Shown in pieces: positions 32,833-42,069 of a stretch of DNA of 64,000 nt. Made by a program: the position numbers and the translations under genes. The notes beneath the pieces are model-generated. The model saw only the letters and a program-made list of their open reading frames with translations, searched no databases and had not been told where the DNA came from. This DNA is from an uncultured Muribaculaceae bacterium (lineage in GTDB: Bacteria; Bacteroidota; Bacteroidia; Bacteroidales; Muribaculaceae): contig CAJUQP010000001.1 in the NCBI GenBank assembly GCA_910588245.1, positions 1-64,000 on the forward strand, given 5' to 3'. Position 1 is the first letter of the stretch. Each line of letters begins with the position of its first letter.

Positions 32833-35037
32833 TCACTCATGTACCACTCGGTCGCGCAGTTCAGCGAGCTTGCCTGAGTTCCATCTGTCAGTTGTGCCGA
32901 CAAGATAGCCGGTGATTCTCTGTATAGTCTCGAAATTCGTGCCGCACTTGGGGCATGAATGCTGATTTTTATCAGCGTTCTCATATCCGCAATTCGGGCA
33001 GTGGTTGCGGTTGTGGTTGACCGATCCGTAGCCGATGTCATATTTGTCCATCATGTCCACGATCTGCATGATGGCCTCCTCGTTGTGAGTGGCATCGCCA
33101 TCGATCTCCACATAAAAAATGTGGCCGCCACGTGTCAGATCGTGGTAGGGGGCTTCGATTTTCGCTTTATGGCGCGGCGAGCAGTGATAGTACACCGGAA
33201 CATGGTTGGAATTGGTGTAATAGTCTTTGTCAGTCACCCCGGGCACTATCCCGAACGCCTTGCGGTCAACTTTAGTGAATTTACCGGAAAGCCCTTCGGC
33301 AGGAGTAGCGAGAACGGAGTAGTTGTGGCCATATTTCTCGCAGTATTCCTGCACACGGTCTCTCATGCGGGTCACTATCTTCAGTCCAAGTTCCTGGGCC
33401 TCGTCCGATTCCCCGTGATGCTTCCCTATAAGCGCGATGAGAGTTTCAGCAAGGCCTATGAACCCGATTCCGAGTGTGCCCTGATTAATCACTTTCTCGA
33501 TGGTGTCGTTGGGACCAAGTTCCTCGGAATGATTCCATAGTACGCTCATCACGAGAGGGAATTGCTTGGCGAGTGCGGTTTTCTGAAACTGGAAACGCTC
33601 GTCGAGCTGGCGCGCGGTGATGTCAAGCACCTGGTCAAGACGATGGAAGAATTTATCGATCCTTTCCTGCTTGTCGGCGATGTTCATAACCTCAAGGGCT
33701 ATGCGGACGATGTTGACAGTTGAGAACGACAGGTTGCCGCGCCCCACGGATGTCTTCTCTCCGTATCTGTTCTCAAACACACGTGTGCGGCAACCCATTG
33801 TGGCTACCTCATGGAGATATCTATTAGGATCATCTTCTTTCCAGGCCTCATCGCGATTGAACGATGCATCGAGATTGAGGAAATTGGGAAAGAATCTTCG
33901 GGCCGTCACTTTGCATGCCAATTGGTAGAGGTCATAGTTGGGATCTTCAGGAAGATAACTCACTCCGCGTTTTTTCTTCCAAATCTGGATAGGGAATATT
34001 GCGGTCGCACCGTTCCCGACTCCTTCGTAGGTGGAGTTGAGAAGTTCGCGGATCACGCATCTTCCCTCAGCCGATGTGTCAGTGCCGTAGTTCACTGATG
34101 AGAATACCACCTGGTTACCCCCGCGTGAGTGGATGGTGTTCATATTGTGGATGAAAGCCTCCATCGACTGGTGTACACGGTCGACAGTCTTGTTGACTGC
34201 ATGCTGGAGATATCTCTCCTTCCCTTCCAGTCCATCAAGAGGCTTTCTCAGATAATCCTTTATGGCTGCATCATACAGATCAGGAAGGTCTTCACCGGTG
34301 AGTTGTTCGAGGTTTTTCACTTCCTCTTTAAAAGAGGCTCTGACGAAGGGCGCGAGGTAGAAGTCGAGAGCCGGGATGGCCTGCCCACCGTGCATCTCGT
34401 TCTGGGCGGTCTCAAGCGAGATGCAGGCTATCACACTTGCCGTCTCGATGCGCTTTGCGGGACGTGACTCACCATGACCGGCCATGAATCCATTTTTCAG
34501 GATCTTGTCAAGAGGATGCTGCACACATGTGAGGCTCTTGGTAGGGTAGTAGTCTTTGTCGTGGATGTGGATGAGATTATTCCTGACCGCGTTTTTCACC
34601 TCGTCGGAAAGGAGATAATCGTCGACAAATGGTTTTGTTGTCTCCGATGCGAATTTCATCATCATTCCGGCGGGAGAGTCGGTGTTCATGTTCGCGTTTT
34701 CGCGGGTTATGTCGTTGTTTTTCGCCTCTATGATCTCAAGAAACATATCGCGCGTCTTTGCCTGGCGAGCGATGGAGCGCTGGTCACGGTAGGCGATGTA
34801 GCGTTTGGCAACGTCTTTCCGTTTCGACTTCATGAGTTCGATCTCGACTCTGTCCTGTATTTCCTCGACAGTCATCTTTTCACAACCGGTCATACCTATG
34901 CGGTCGGATATTTTCTGTATCAGTGGCTCATCTTCGCCTTTTTCTGTGGCAAGCATTGCTTTTCGTATCGCGGCTTTGATTTTTTCTTCGTTATAGCCCA
35001 CGATTCGGCCATCGCGCTTCTCAACTGTCTGGATCAT
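32833..35037 (-). CDS. nrdD: anaerobic ribonucleoside-triphosphate reductase
   Basis: The 734-residue protein has an N-terminal ATP-cone domain (KRDGRIVGYNEEKIKAAI), the ten-stranded catalytic barrel and a C-terminal zinc site of two CxxC pairs (CPNCG and CPKCG). The glycyl radical site is at about Gly710 in RITGYLVGT. It reduces NTPs to dNTPs without oxygen. Together with nrdG it makes up the operon. A well-matched promoter lies about 80 nt upstream. Confidence 0.97.
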   Translation of the reverse strand: MIQTVEKRDGRIVGYNEEKIKAAIRKAMLATEKGEDEPLIQKISDRIGMTGCEKMTVEEIQDRVEIELMKSKRKDVAKRYIAYRDQRSIARQAKTRDMFLEIIEAKNNDITRENANMNTDSPAGMMMKFASETTKPFVDDYLLSDEVKNAVRNNLIHIHDKDYYPTKSLTCVQHPLDKILKNGFMAGHGESRPAKRIETASVIACISLETAQNEMHGGQAIPALDFYLAPFVRASFKEEVKNLEQLTGEDLPDLYDAAIKDYLRKPLDGLEGKERYLQHAVNKTVDRVHQSMEAFIHNMNTIHSRGGNQVVFSSVNYGTDTSAEGRCVIRELLNSTYEGVGNGATAIFPIQIWKKKRGVSYLPEDPNYDLYQLACKVTARRFFPNFLNLDASFNRDEAWKEDDPNRYLHEVATMGCRTRVFENRYGEKTSVGRGNLSFSTVNIVRIALEVMNIADKQERIDKFFHRLDQVLDITARQLDERFQFQKTALAKQFPLVMSVLWNHSEELGPNDTIEKVINQGTLGIGFIGLAETLIALIGKHHGESDEAQELGLKIVTRMRDRVQEYCEKYGHNYSVLATPAEGLSGKFTKVDRKAFGIVPGVTDKDYYTNSNHVPVYYHCSPRHKAKIEAPYHDLTRGGHIFYVEIDGDATHNEEAIMQIVDMMDKYDIGYGSVNHNRNHCPNCGYENADKNQHSCPKCGTNFETIQRITGYLVGTTDRWNSGKLAELRDRVVHE

Positions 35038-35117
35038 TGTTTATTGATTTTTGGGTGGGAATCTTCTTTTATCTATTGTGTATGCAAGCTCTTTCAGGGC
35101 GCGCGTGAACACGGCCA

Positions 35118-35149
35118 CAAAAGTATCTCAAAAACTTCATATGGACAAA
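35118..35149 (-). promoter_or_regulatory. promoter of nrdDG
   Basis: On the minus strand TTTG (35149-35146), a 20-nt spacer and TACTTTTG (35125-35118) match the consensus. The start of transcription would be near 35112. The rest of the 411-bp divergent region (35038-35448) is AT-rich. I saw no clear NrdR box, FNR-type palindrome or consensus promoter for maeB in it. Confidence 0.6.
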
Positions 35150-35448
35150 TTTTTAAGTACAAAAATTTCTTCAAATTTAAATTTTGGGAAACTTTTTTAT
35201 TGACACAAAAATATAATTCATTGTTATTCAGTGTGTATGTGATAATATATGGAAAACTTTTATATAATAATTTGGTATATGGTTGAACTATTTGATATTT
35301 ATTGTTGAATTTTAATTAGAGAAAAATCCACTTGAACATTCTTGAAGATATTTTTTTGATAAAAAGAAAGTAATTTTTGATAAAAACGACGTTTATGTAA
35401 TAGATACAGGTAATAAATCTTAAAAAAAGAAACAATATCATTTAAGTC

Positions 35449-37722
35449 ATGACTAAAGTCACAAAAGAGATGGCCCTCGACTATCATGAGGAGGGGAAAC
35501 CCGGAAAAATCGAGATTGTGCCTACCAAACCTTATGCATCGCAACATGATCTTGCCTTGGCATATTCGCCCGGTGTGGCCTATCCTTGTCTTGAGATCGA
35601 AAAAAATCCGGCCGATGCCTACAGATATACCAATAAAGGGAATCTTGTGGGCGTCATAAGCAATGGAACAGCGGTTCTCGGTCTCGGAGATATAGGATCT
35701 CTTGCCGGAAAACCCGTGATGGAGGGGAAGGCACTTCTTTTCAAGATTTTCGCAGGTCTCGATGCTTTTGATATAGAGATCAACGAAAAAGATCCTGACA
35801 AGATCGTGGAGATCGTTAAGGCCCTGGAGCCCACTTTCGGTGGAATCAATCTTGAGGATATAAAGGCTCCCGAATGTTTCAAGATTGAGACACGCCTTAA
35901 ACAGGAATGCGATATTCCGGTAATGCACGATGATCAGCATGGCACGGCCATTATCTCGGGAGCCGGGCTTCTCAACGCACTCAAGATACAGAATAAAAAA
36001 ATAGAGGATGTGCGTCTTGTAGTGAACGGAGCGGGGGCCGCAGCTATCAGTTGCACACGCCTATATGTGGCTTTGGGAGTTAGCCCGAAGAATGTGGTGA
36101 TGTGTGATTCAAAGGGAGTGATACGCGCTGACAGGGAGGGACTTAACGCCCAGAAACGTGAGTTTGCCACCACCCGCGATCTTCACACGCTGCAGGAAGC
36201 CCTTGTCGGCGCCGATGTTTTCCTCGGCCTCAGCGTGGCTGACGTGGTGACTCCGGAGATGGTCTGCTCCATGGCACCGAATCCTATTGTCTTCGCTCTC
36301 GCCAATCCCAATCCTGAGATCGCGTATGATCTCGCTGTAGGCGCGCGTCCGGATGTGATAGTGGCTACCGGACGCAGCGATTATCCAAACCAGATAAACA
36401 ATGTGATCGGATTCCCTTACATATTCAGAGGTGCGCTCGATTGTGGCGCGACATGCATCAACGAGGATATGAAGATCGCTGCCGTGCATGCTATCGCCGA
36501 CCTTGCCCAGGAACCGGTCCCATCTGTAGTCGACGAAGCATATGGGATGAACAATATCAAGTTCGGAAGAGAATACATACTTCCCAAGGCTCTTGATCCG
36601 CGTCTTCTCCTCTGTGTGGCACCGGCCGTTGCCCGTGCTGCCGCCGAATCAGGAGTCGCGCGTCGCCCGATCTATGATTGGAATGCTTATCAGACTCGCT
36701 TGCGTGGTCTCATGGGAGACGACGGCAAGATGATGAGAAGGATTGCGGAACTTGCCAGAGCCACGCCCAAGCGTGTTGTTATCTGTGAGGGCAACATGGA
36801 CAATATGCTCCGTGCCGCCGTACGCGTGGCTCACGACCATATCTGTTGTCCAATTGTGCTCGGCAACGAGGAGATGATCGAGAAGAGGGCTCAGCGGCTC
36901 GGGCTGTCACTGGAGGGCGTGGAGATTGTCAATCCACGTCATGACCGTGAAGAAAAGACCCGTGAGCGTTACGCCACTATCCTTGCCCGCAAAAAAGCAA
37001 GGGAAGGGTTCTCATTCGACTATGCTCTCGAGAAGATGTACAACCGCACATATTTCGGCATGATGATGGTTGAGACCGGAGATGCCGACGCATGTCTCGT
37101 ATCTACCTATTCCGCCGGAGAAGCTCTGGCGAGCAACGTGGTGTCGATCATAGGTTTGCAGGATGGATTCAGTCATTTCGCGACGATGCATATTCTCAAC
37201 ACTCGCCGCGGCACATTCTTCATAGCCGACACTGCCGTGAATCCGGATGCCGACAAATCCGCACTTGTCGATATCGCGCGTCTTTCCGACAAGACCGTGC
37301 GCTTCTTTGCCATAGATCCTGTCTGCGCCATGCTTTCCTACAGCAACTTCGGATCATCAGATCATGAGGAGGCACGACTTGTGGCTGATGCGGTCAAGGA
37401 ACTTCACGAGAAGTATCCCCGTGTGGTCGTCGATGGTGAGATGCAGCTTGATTACGCACTCAATACGGAGCTCCGCGACAAGACTTTCCCCTTCAATACC
37501 ATCAAGGGAATGGATGTCAACACGCTTATATTCCCCAACCTCACGGCTGCCAACACCACCTGCAAGATGCTCCTCTCAATGGGAGTGGGCAGTATCATAG
37601 GCCCTATTCAGATGGGTTTGAAGAAACCGGTCTATTTCACTAACAGCAACTCCTCCGAGCGTGAAATCGTCGATCTCGTGACGATAGCCGCCCTCGACGC
37701 CATCGTCCTCGAAAAGAAATAA
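35449..37722 (+). CDS. maeB: NADP-dependent malic enzyme (MaeB type, with phosphotransacetylase-like domain)
   Basis: The 757-residue protein has malic enzyme domains in residues 1-420 (SPGVAYPCLEI, VMHDDQHGTAIISGAGLLNAL, VVNGAGAAAISC) and a C-terminal phosphate acetyl/butyryltransferase-like domain from about 430 to the end. It decarboxylates malate to pyruvate with reduction of NADP. In MaeB proteins the C-terminal domain is usually regulatory, responding to acetyl-CoA. It is divergent from nrdDG and followed by a very strong hairpin. Confidence 0.95.
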   Translation: MTKVTKEMALDYHEEGKPGKIEIVPTKPYASQHDLALAYSPGVAYPCLEIEKNPADAYRYTNKGNLVGVISNGTAVLGLGDIGSLAGKPVMEGKALLFKIFAGLDAFDIEINEKDPDKIVEIVKALEPTFGGINLEDIKAPECFKIETRLKQECDIPVMHDDQHGTAIISGAGLLNALKIQNKKIEDVRLVVNGAGAAAISCTRLYVALGVSPKNVVMCDSKGVIRADREGLNAQKREFATTRDLHTLQEALVGADVFLGLSVADVVTPEMVCSMAPNPIVFALANPNPEIAYDLAVGARPDVIVATGRSDYPNQINNVIGFPYIFRGALDCGATCINEDMKIAAVHAIADLAQEPVPSVVDEAYGMNNIKFGREYILPKALDPRLLLCVAPAVARAAAESGVARRPIYDWNAYQTRLRGLMGDDGKMMRRIAELARATPKRVVICEGNMDNMLRAAVRVAHDHICCPIVLGNEEMIEKRAQRLGLSLEGVEIVNPRHDREEKTRERYATILARKKAREGFSFDYALEKMYNRTYFGMMMVETGDADACLVSTYSAGEALASNVVSIIGLQDGFSHFATMHILNTRRGTFFIADTAVNPDADKSALVDIARLSDKTVRFFAIDPVCAMLSYSNFGSSDHEEARLVADAVKELHEKYPRVVVDGEMQLDYALNTELRDKTFPFNTIKGMDVNTLIFPNLTAANTTCKMLLSMGVGSIIGPIQMGLKKPVYFTNSNSSEREIVDLVTIAALDAIVLEKK

Positions 37723-37749
37723 ACTGTTCTCCATATCCATAGTTTATCA

Positions 37750-37789
37750 GGAGGCTGTATCTGAATATTTGTATTCCGATACAGCCTCC
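37750..37789. terminator. 40-nt near-perfect hairpin after maeB
   Basis: Twelve-bp outer arms (37750-37761 with 37778-37789), one mismatch, then an inner 5-bp stem (GAATA/TATTC) around a TTTG loop make one long hairpin. It lies between maeB and the minus-strand fragment, so it may terminate both. Confidence 0.75.
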
Positions 37790-37809
37790 CCCTCATATCT
37801 TTCGTTTAT

Positions 37810-38097
37810 CTATGCTACCAATGAAAAACCTATCATCCATTGATTTTCTAAATTCCCATACTTTATGATCCATGTGTCCGGAAGTGTTCTTCCAATAGGC
37901 GAGAAATCTGATATCAAGTGTCTGACGGTAATGCGGAATGCTGTTTTTTTATTAATTTTGTAATCTAAGCGGAGAAAAACGTGCTGTAATAATGGACTTC
38001 TAAAGCCTTGCGTAATGTTGACTGAAAAAATCCATTCAACAATGGAGTGATAATGCCAACCGACCGGAAACTGATTATCCAGGGTGGATATAAGCAC
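37810..38097 (-). pseudogene. C-terminal remnant of an outer-membrane protein gene
   Basis: This 95-codon frame has a barrel-like end: alternating residues, KYGNLENQWMIGFSLVA and a final hydrophobic strand. That is what the last strands of an outer-membrane protein look like. An in-frame TAG stands directly before its GTG, and the region upstream is occupied by the SWIM gene. I infer a 3' remnant of a lost gene at the edge of the five-gene cassette. The rest of 37723-38140 holds only the hairpin and AT-rich DNA. A genuine small gene cannot be excluded. Confidence 0.4.
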
Positions 38098-38140
38098 CTA
38101 AAACAGATACGTTTTATAATGATTTAAAAATCTGATACTT

Positions 38141-39508
38141 ATGGCTTTTAATTTGACGGAAGATAAAATATTGCAACTTGCCCCCGATGATTCTTCGGTC
38201 AAGGCGGCCAAAGGGCTTGCCACATTGGGAAAATGGACTCTCAGAGAATATAGCGGACGTGCGGTGTGGGGACACTGCCAAGGAAGCGGGAAGAATCCCT
38301 ATCAGACGGTGATAGATTTGCGCGACATAGCGTTCAAGTGTTCTTGTCCGAGCCGTAAATTTCCATGCAAGCATGGTCTTGGCCTATTGTTGCTCTATGC
38401 ACGGCAGCCTGATCTGTTCAATCAGGCGGAGGAACCTGACTGGGTGAAATCGTGGCTTACGAAAAGAACTGAGAAAACAGAGAAGAAGGAGCTGAAGGTA
38501 AAGAGCGACACACAGGTCGATGAATCGGCACAGGCAAAAAGACAGGAAAAGCGTCACCGGAAAGTGCTGGCAGGGATATCAGATCTTGAGATATGGATGA
38601 AGGATCTCCTGCGGAACGGGTTTCTGAATGTGCCGGAAAGAGCATACATTATATTCGACAATATGGCGAGGCGCATGGTGGATGCGCAGGCGCCCGGTCT
38701 TGCCGGGAGACTACGGGCTATGCAAGAGATCGATTTCGGTTCTGAAAGCTGGAAATCTGACTTAACGGAGGGAATGGCCAGACTATATCTGCTTGTGCAA
38801 AGCTACAGGAACATCGATAGCCTTTCCGCTGATTGGGTAGAGGAGATCCGCACGCAGATAGGATATCCACAATCGAAAGAAAAGGTTCTTGAAGGTAAAG
38901 CGGTGACTGATTGCTGGCTTGTACTTCACAGACAGTCGCGTAAAATCAGCGACATCGCCACAGATATTTATTGGCTCTACGGAAAAGACAGTGGTCTTTT
39001 TGCCAGATACCTCAGTTTCACTGTTGCCGGATCGATTCCTGCCGACAATTTGATACCTGGATGTGTCTATGAGGGGGGACTATGCTTTTATAACGGCACC
39101 GGAATATGCCGTAGGGCATTGTTCCGGGAATCGGTGCTTCTGGAATCGACTTTTGTGCCCGATTTCTGTCGTGATCTCAAAGAGGCTGCAGCGGCAGTGC
39201 GCCGAGCTATGGCCTCAAATCCTTTCTCCGAAGAGATCCCGCTGCTGATAAGTGATGTGACGATTGTAAGAAACGGGAAAGGCTACAGCATGCTTGACAA
39301 TTCCCGCCATGCTGTGACTGTAGATTTGCCTGAGGAAACCTATATCGACATACTCGCGATCACCGGCGGACAGCCTTTTGCATTGTTTCTCCTGGTAAAC
39401 GGCGATAGGTGGAAATTGAAATCCATATGGTTCAACAGAGAATATCATGACTGGAAAGATGAAAATAACCGAATCTATCATACAGACAGCATTGCTCGGA
39501 ACCTTTGA
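38141..39508 (+). CDS. SWIM zinc-finger protein, first gene of the MoxR/VWA cassette
   Basis: The 455-residue cytoplasmic protein has a SWIM motif CxCx6CxH with ligands Cys67, Cys69, Cys76 and His78. A Lys/Glu-rich linker (about 100-145) follows, then a helical and beta region without a recognised family. SWIM fingers bind nucleic acid or protein partners. In many bacteria a gene of this type precedes DUF5691, AAA, DUF5682 and VWA genes, and the same order is present here. Its 3' end overlaps the DUF5691 gene by about 50 nt. No signal peptide or membrane helix was seen. Confidence 0.85.
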   Translation: MAFNLTEDKILQLAPDDSSVKAAKGLATLGKWTLREYSGRAVWGHCQGSGKNPYQTVIDLRDIAFKCSCPSRKFPCKHGLGLLLLYARQPDLFNQAEEPDWVKSWLTKRTEKTEKKELKVKSDTQVDESAQAKRQEKRHRKVLAGISDLEIWMKDLLRNGFLNVPERAYIIFDNMARRMVDAQAPGLAGRLRAMQEIDFGSESWKSDLTEGMARLYLLVQSYRNIDSLSADWVEEIRTQIGYPQSKEKVLEGKAVTDCWLVLHRQSRKISDIATDIYWLYGKDSGLFARYLSFTVAGSIPADNLIPGCVYEGGLCFYNGTGICRRALFRESVLLESTFVPDFCRDLKEAAAAVRRAMASNPFSEEIPLLISDVTIVRNGKGYSMLDNSRHAVTVDLPEETYIDILAITGGQPFALFLLVNGDRWKLKSIWFNREYHDWKDENNRIYHTDSIARNL

Positions 39509-40940
39509 TCATAAATTTGTTCCAGATGATTTTCCGAAGTCTCTTCAATCTTTGGTCGATAGGATACGGGAGAAATCAGAAGATACGGAGTCGTTTATTT
39601 ACATGACGGCTGCCTCGGCGTTTGCATATGCCAGAGCCGGATATGAGGCTGTGGAAGCAGAAGGCTTCTTTCCTTTGCAGACGGCTCCCGATGAAAAGCT
39701 GCCATATTTTGATAAAGAGAGGAGCCGGCTCTTTTCAAGGCTTCAGGACACAAGGCATATGCTTGTCTATGCCTATCGCAAGGCTCAGGATTCTGGAAAA
39801 ATAATTTCTCCAGAGTATCTTCAGCCACTTCTCCGCCGTGCCTATGATCATGGAAATCCGTCGCGCCTTGAAGAACGGCACTTGCTGAAAACTCTTGCCG
39901 GGAACAGAGGCGCGTGGCTGATAAGGCATATGGGAATTGTCACGGAGGAGGATGAGGAATCCAATTCCTGGGACACAGCTCCTCACGCCGAACGCCGGGC
40001 TATCCTCTCCATGTTAAGGCAACAGGATCCGGCAGCAGCACTCAATGTGCTACGCAAAGACTGGAAAGGAGAACCTGCCAACCATCGAAACGAATTTCTC
40101 GTGTGTCTCCGTACCAACATCGGCAAATCAGATGAATCATTTCTGCAGGAGGTGATGGAGTCTGACCGCAGTTCCGTTGTCAGGGAAACGGCATGCAAGC
40201 TTCTGGGCATGATTCCTGATTCGGAAATGGTGACTGAATGTTGCCGTCTGCTGCGCGGACATATCAGATACAACCGGTTTACCGGATGGTCATACAATGC
40301 CATGGCTTACACCCCCGAGATGAAGAGCATGGGGTTGTCGGAGGTTAGTTCCAATAAGAAGGAAAGTGATTCTGAATTTATTCTAAGACAACTTTCCGAA
40401 CGCGTGCCCTTGAGCTTCTGGTCTGAGGTGTTTGGATGTGAATGTGAGAAAGCCGCCAGAAAATTCGTCAGGCATCCACCTTTTAAGAAGTTCATGATTG
40501 TGGAAAACCCGATACTTAATTTCTCAGATCGCCTTTGGGCTTTCCATACGCTTAAGGAAGATCCATCCTATCTCCGCATACCGCAGCTTGTCGGGCTTCT
40601 GGTTCCCTCGCAGAGGGAAGAGATCTGTTGGCCTGATAAAGTCACGAATTTCGATCACATACCCGATTCATGGTATGGCAATGACTTTGAGACATGGGGA
40701 CCGAAATTCTCATCGAGTGTGCTGTCGTGGCTTCTGCGACAGGATTTCTTGTATTCTGCCGCCCAAATGGCCGAACAGCTTGCGCTGCATATTCCGTCCG
40801 GTCTCAGAAGTGTGATCGAGACCAAGGCGGCAACGTCTGGCACAGCAACTCCGTCGATGATCGAATTCTGTTCGAAGATGCTAGAATTCATGGATCTGAA
40901 ATCTGAAATCGATACTTTGTTCAACGATAATAATATTTGA
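39459..40940 (+). CDS. DUF5691 protein with HEAT-like helical repeats
   Basis: The 493-residue protein starts MKITESIIQTALLGTFD, the usual opening of DUF5691 proteins. It is largely helical. Residues about 180-265 show HEAT-like units ('DRSSVVRETACKLLGMIPDSEM'), suggesting a protein-binding scaffold. No catalytic motif is visible. Its start lies inside the SWIM gene in another frame, and it ends 7 nt before the AAA gene. A Met at 39447 is the alternative start. The biochemical function of this family is not known to me. Confidence 0.82.
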   Translation: MKITESIIQTALLGTFDHKFVPDDFPKSLQSLVDRIREKSEDTESFIYMTAASAFAYARAGYEAVEAEGFFPLQTAPDEKLPYFDKERSRLFSRLQDTRHMLVYAYRKAQDSGKIISPEYLQPLLRRAYDHGNPSRLEERHLLKTLAGNRGAWLIRHMGIVTEEDEESNSWDTAPHAERRAILSMLRQQDPAAALNVLRKDWKGEPANHRNEFLVCLRTNIGKSDESFLQEVMESDRSSVVRETACKLLGMIPDSEMVTECCRLLRGHIRYNRFTGWSYNAMAYTPEMKSMGLSEVSSNKKESDSEFILRQLSERVPLSFWSEVFGCECEKAARKFVRHPPFKKFMIVENPILNFSDRLWAFHTLKEDPSYLRIPQLVGLLVPSQREEICWPDKVTNFDHIPDSWYGNDFETWGPKFSSSVLSWLLRQDFLYSAAQMAEQLALHIPSGLRSVIETKAATSGTATPSMIEFCSKMLEFMDLKSEIDTLFNDNNI

Positions 40941-40947
40941 TTTTCAT

Positions 40948-42027
40948 ATGAACACTTTACTTAGACAACATGCCGAGCAACAGTTTGCGGAGGAACTTCA
41001 TGAGCTTAAAAAGAATGAGACTGACCCGGTACCTGAAAACTGGGAGATGTCTCCACAGTCTGTCGTCACCTATCTCATGGGTGGCAGATTGGACAACGGC
41101 TTTGAGGTCTCTCCGAAATACATAGGAAATCGGCGTCTGATTGAAATCGCTGTGGCGACACTGGTCACCGACCGTGCATTGCTTCTATACGGTCTCCCGG
41201 GTACGGCCAAAAGCTGGGTCAGCGAACATATGGCCGCCGCAATCTCCGGAGACTCCACACTGATTGTGCAGGGCACGGCCGGAACCGGGGAGGAGGCCAT
41301 ACGTTACGGATGGAATTACGCACGTCTACTTGCAGAGGGCCCGAGCGTGGAAGCCCTCGTCCAGACCCCGGTGATGAAGGCAATGCAGGAAGGCAAGATC
41401 GGACGGATAGAGGAACTCACCCGCATCGGCTCCGACGTGCAGGATACGTTAATCACTATCCTTTCAGAAAAGACCTTGCCTATACCGGAACTAAATAAAG
41501 AGGTGCAGGCCATACGCGGTTTCAATATCATTGCCACAGCCAACAACAGAGACAAAGGGGTCAACGATCTTTCAAGCGCATTGAAACGTCGTTTCAGTAC
41601 GGTCATTCTTCCGCTGCCCGAAACACTGGAGGAAGAGGTTGACATTGTCAGGCGTCGTGTGGAAAGTTTTGAGAAAATGATGCAGCTCCCTGCGGAGAGA
41701 CCGGCTCTCGACGAAATACGTCGGGTTGTCACTATTTTCCGGGAATTACGTCAAGGCGCCACTAATGACGGCAAGACGAAACTTAAGAGCCCGAGCGGCA
41801 CTCTAAGTACGGCTGAAGCCATCTCGGTGGTCAATAACGGTCTTGCAATGGCCGGCTATTTCGGCGACGGACAGATACATGCCGAAGACCTTGTCTCAGG
41901 AATACTCGGTGCCGTAGTGAAAGATCCTGTGCAGGATAAAGTCGTTTGGAAGGAATATATGGAGACTGTGGTCAGGAACCGTGAGGGCTGGAAAGACATA
42001 TATCGTGCCTCGAGAGATGTTATATGA
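40948..42027 (+). CDS. MoxR-type AAA+ ATPase
   Basis: The 359-residue ATPase has Walker A GLPGTAKS at 82-89, a degenerate MoxR-like Walker B region (GKIGRIEELTRIGSD), a sensor 1 Asn in IIATANNRD and an arginine-finger segment ALKRRFS. It ends in the lid domain. MoxR ATPases work with VWA proteins as chaperones, often for metal-cofactor insertion or complex assembly. The VWA partner is two genes downstream in the same cassette. The gene is cytoplasmic and is preceded by DUF5691 at 7 nt. Confidence 0.9.
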   Translation: MNTLLRQHAEQQFAEELHELKKNETDPVPENWEMSPQSVVTYLMGGRLDNGFEVSPKYIGNRRLIEIAVATLVTDRALLLYGLPGTAKSWVSEHMAAAISGDSTLIVQGTAGTGEEAIRYGWNYARLLAEGPSVEALVQTPVMKAMQEGKIGRIEELTRIGSDVQDTLITILSEKTLPIPELNKEVQAIRGFNIIATANNRDKGVNDLSSALKRRFSTVILPLPETLEEEVDIVRRRVESFEKMMQLPAERPALDEIRRVVTIFRELRQGATNDGKTKLKSPSGTLSTAEAISVVNNGLAMAGYFGDGQIHAEDLVSGILGAVVKDPVQDKVVWKEYMETVVRNREGWKDIYRASRDVI

Positions 42028-42069
42028 TTTGCTCAAGAGATATTCATGATTTAATGGTTGGCAATCAAT

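Noticed and set aside
34474..35286. Plus-strand open frame of 270 codons
   Set aside because: It is antisense to the nrdD 5' half and runs into the AT-rich divergent promoter region; the composition is not protein-like.
35299..35940. Minus-strand open frame of 213 codons near maeB
   Set aside because: Most of it is antisense to the maeB start; the remainder is low-complexity AT-rich DNA.
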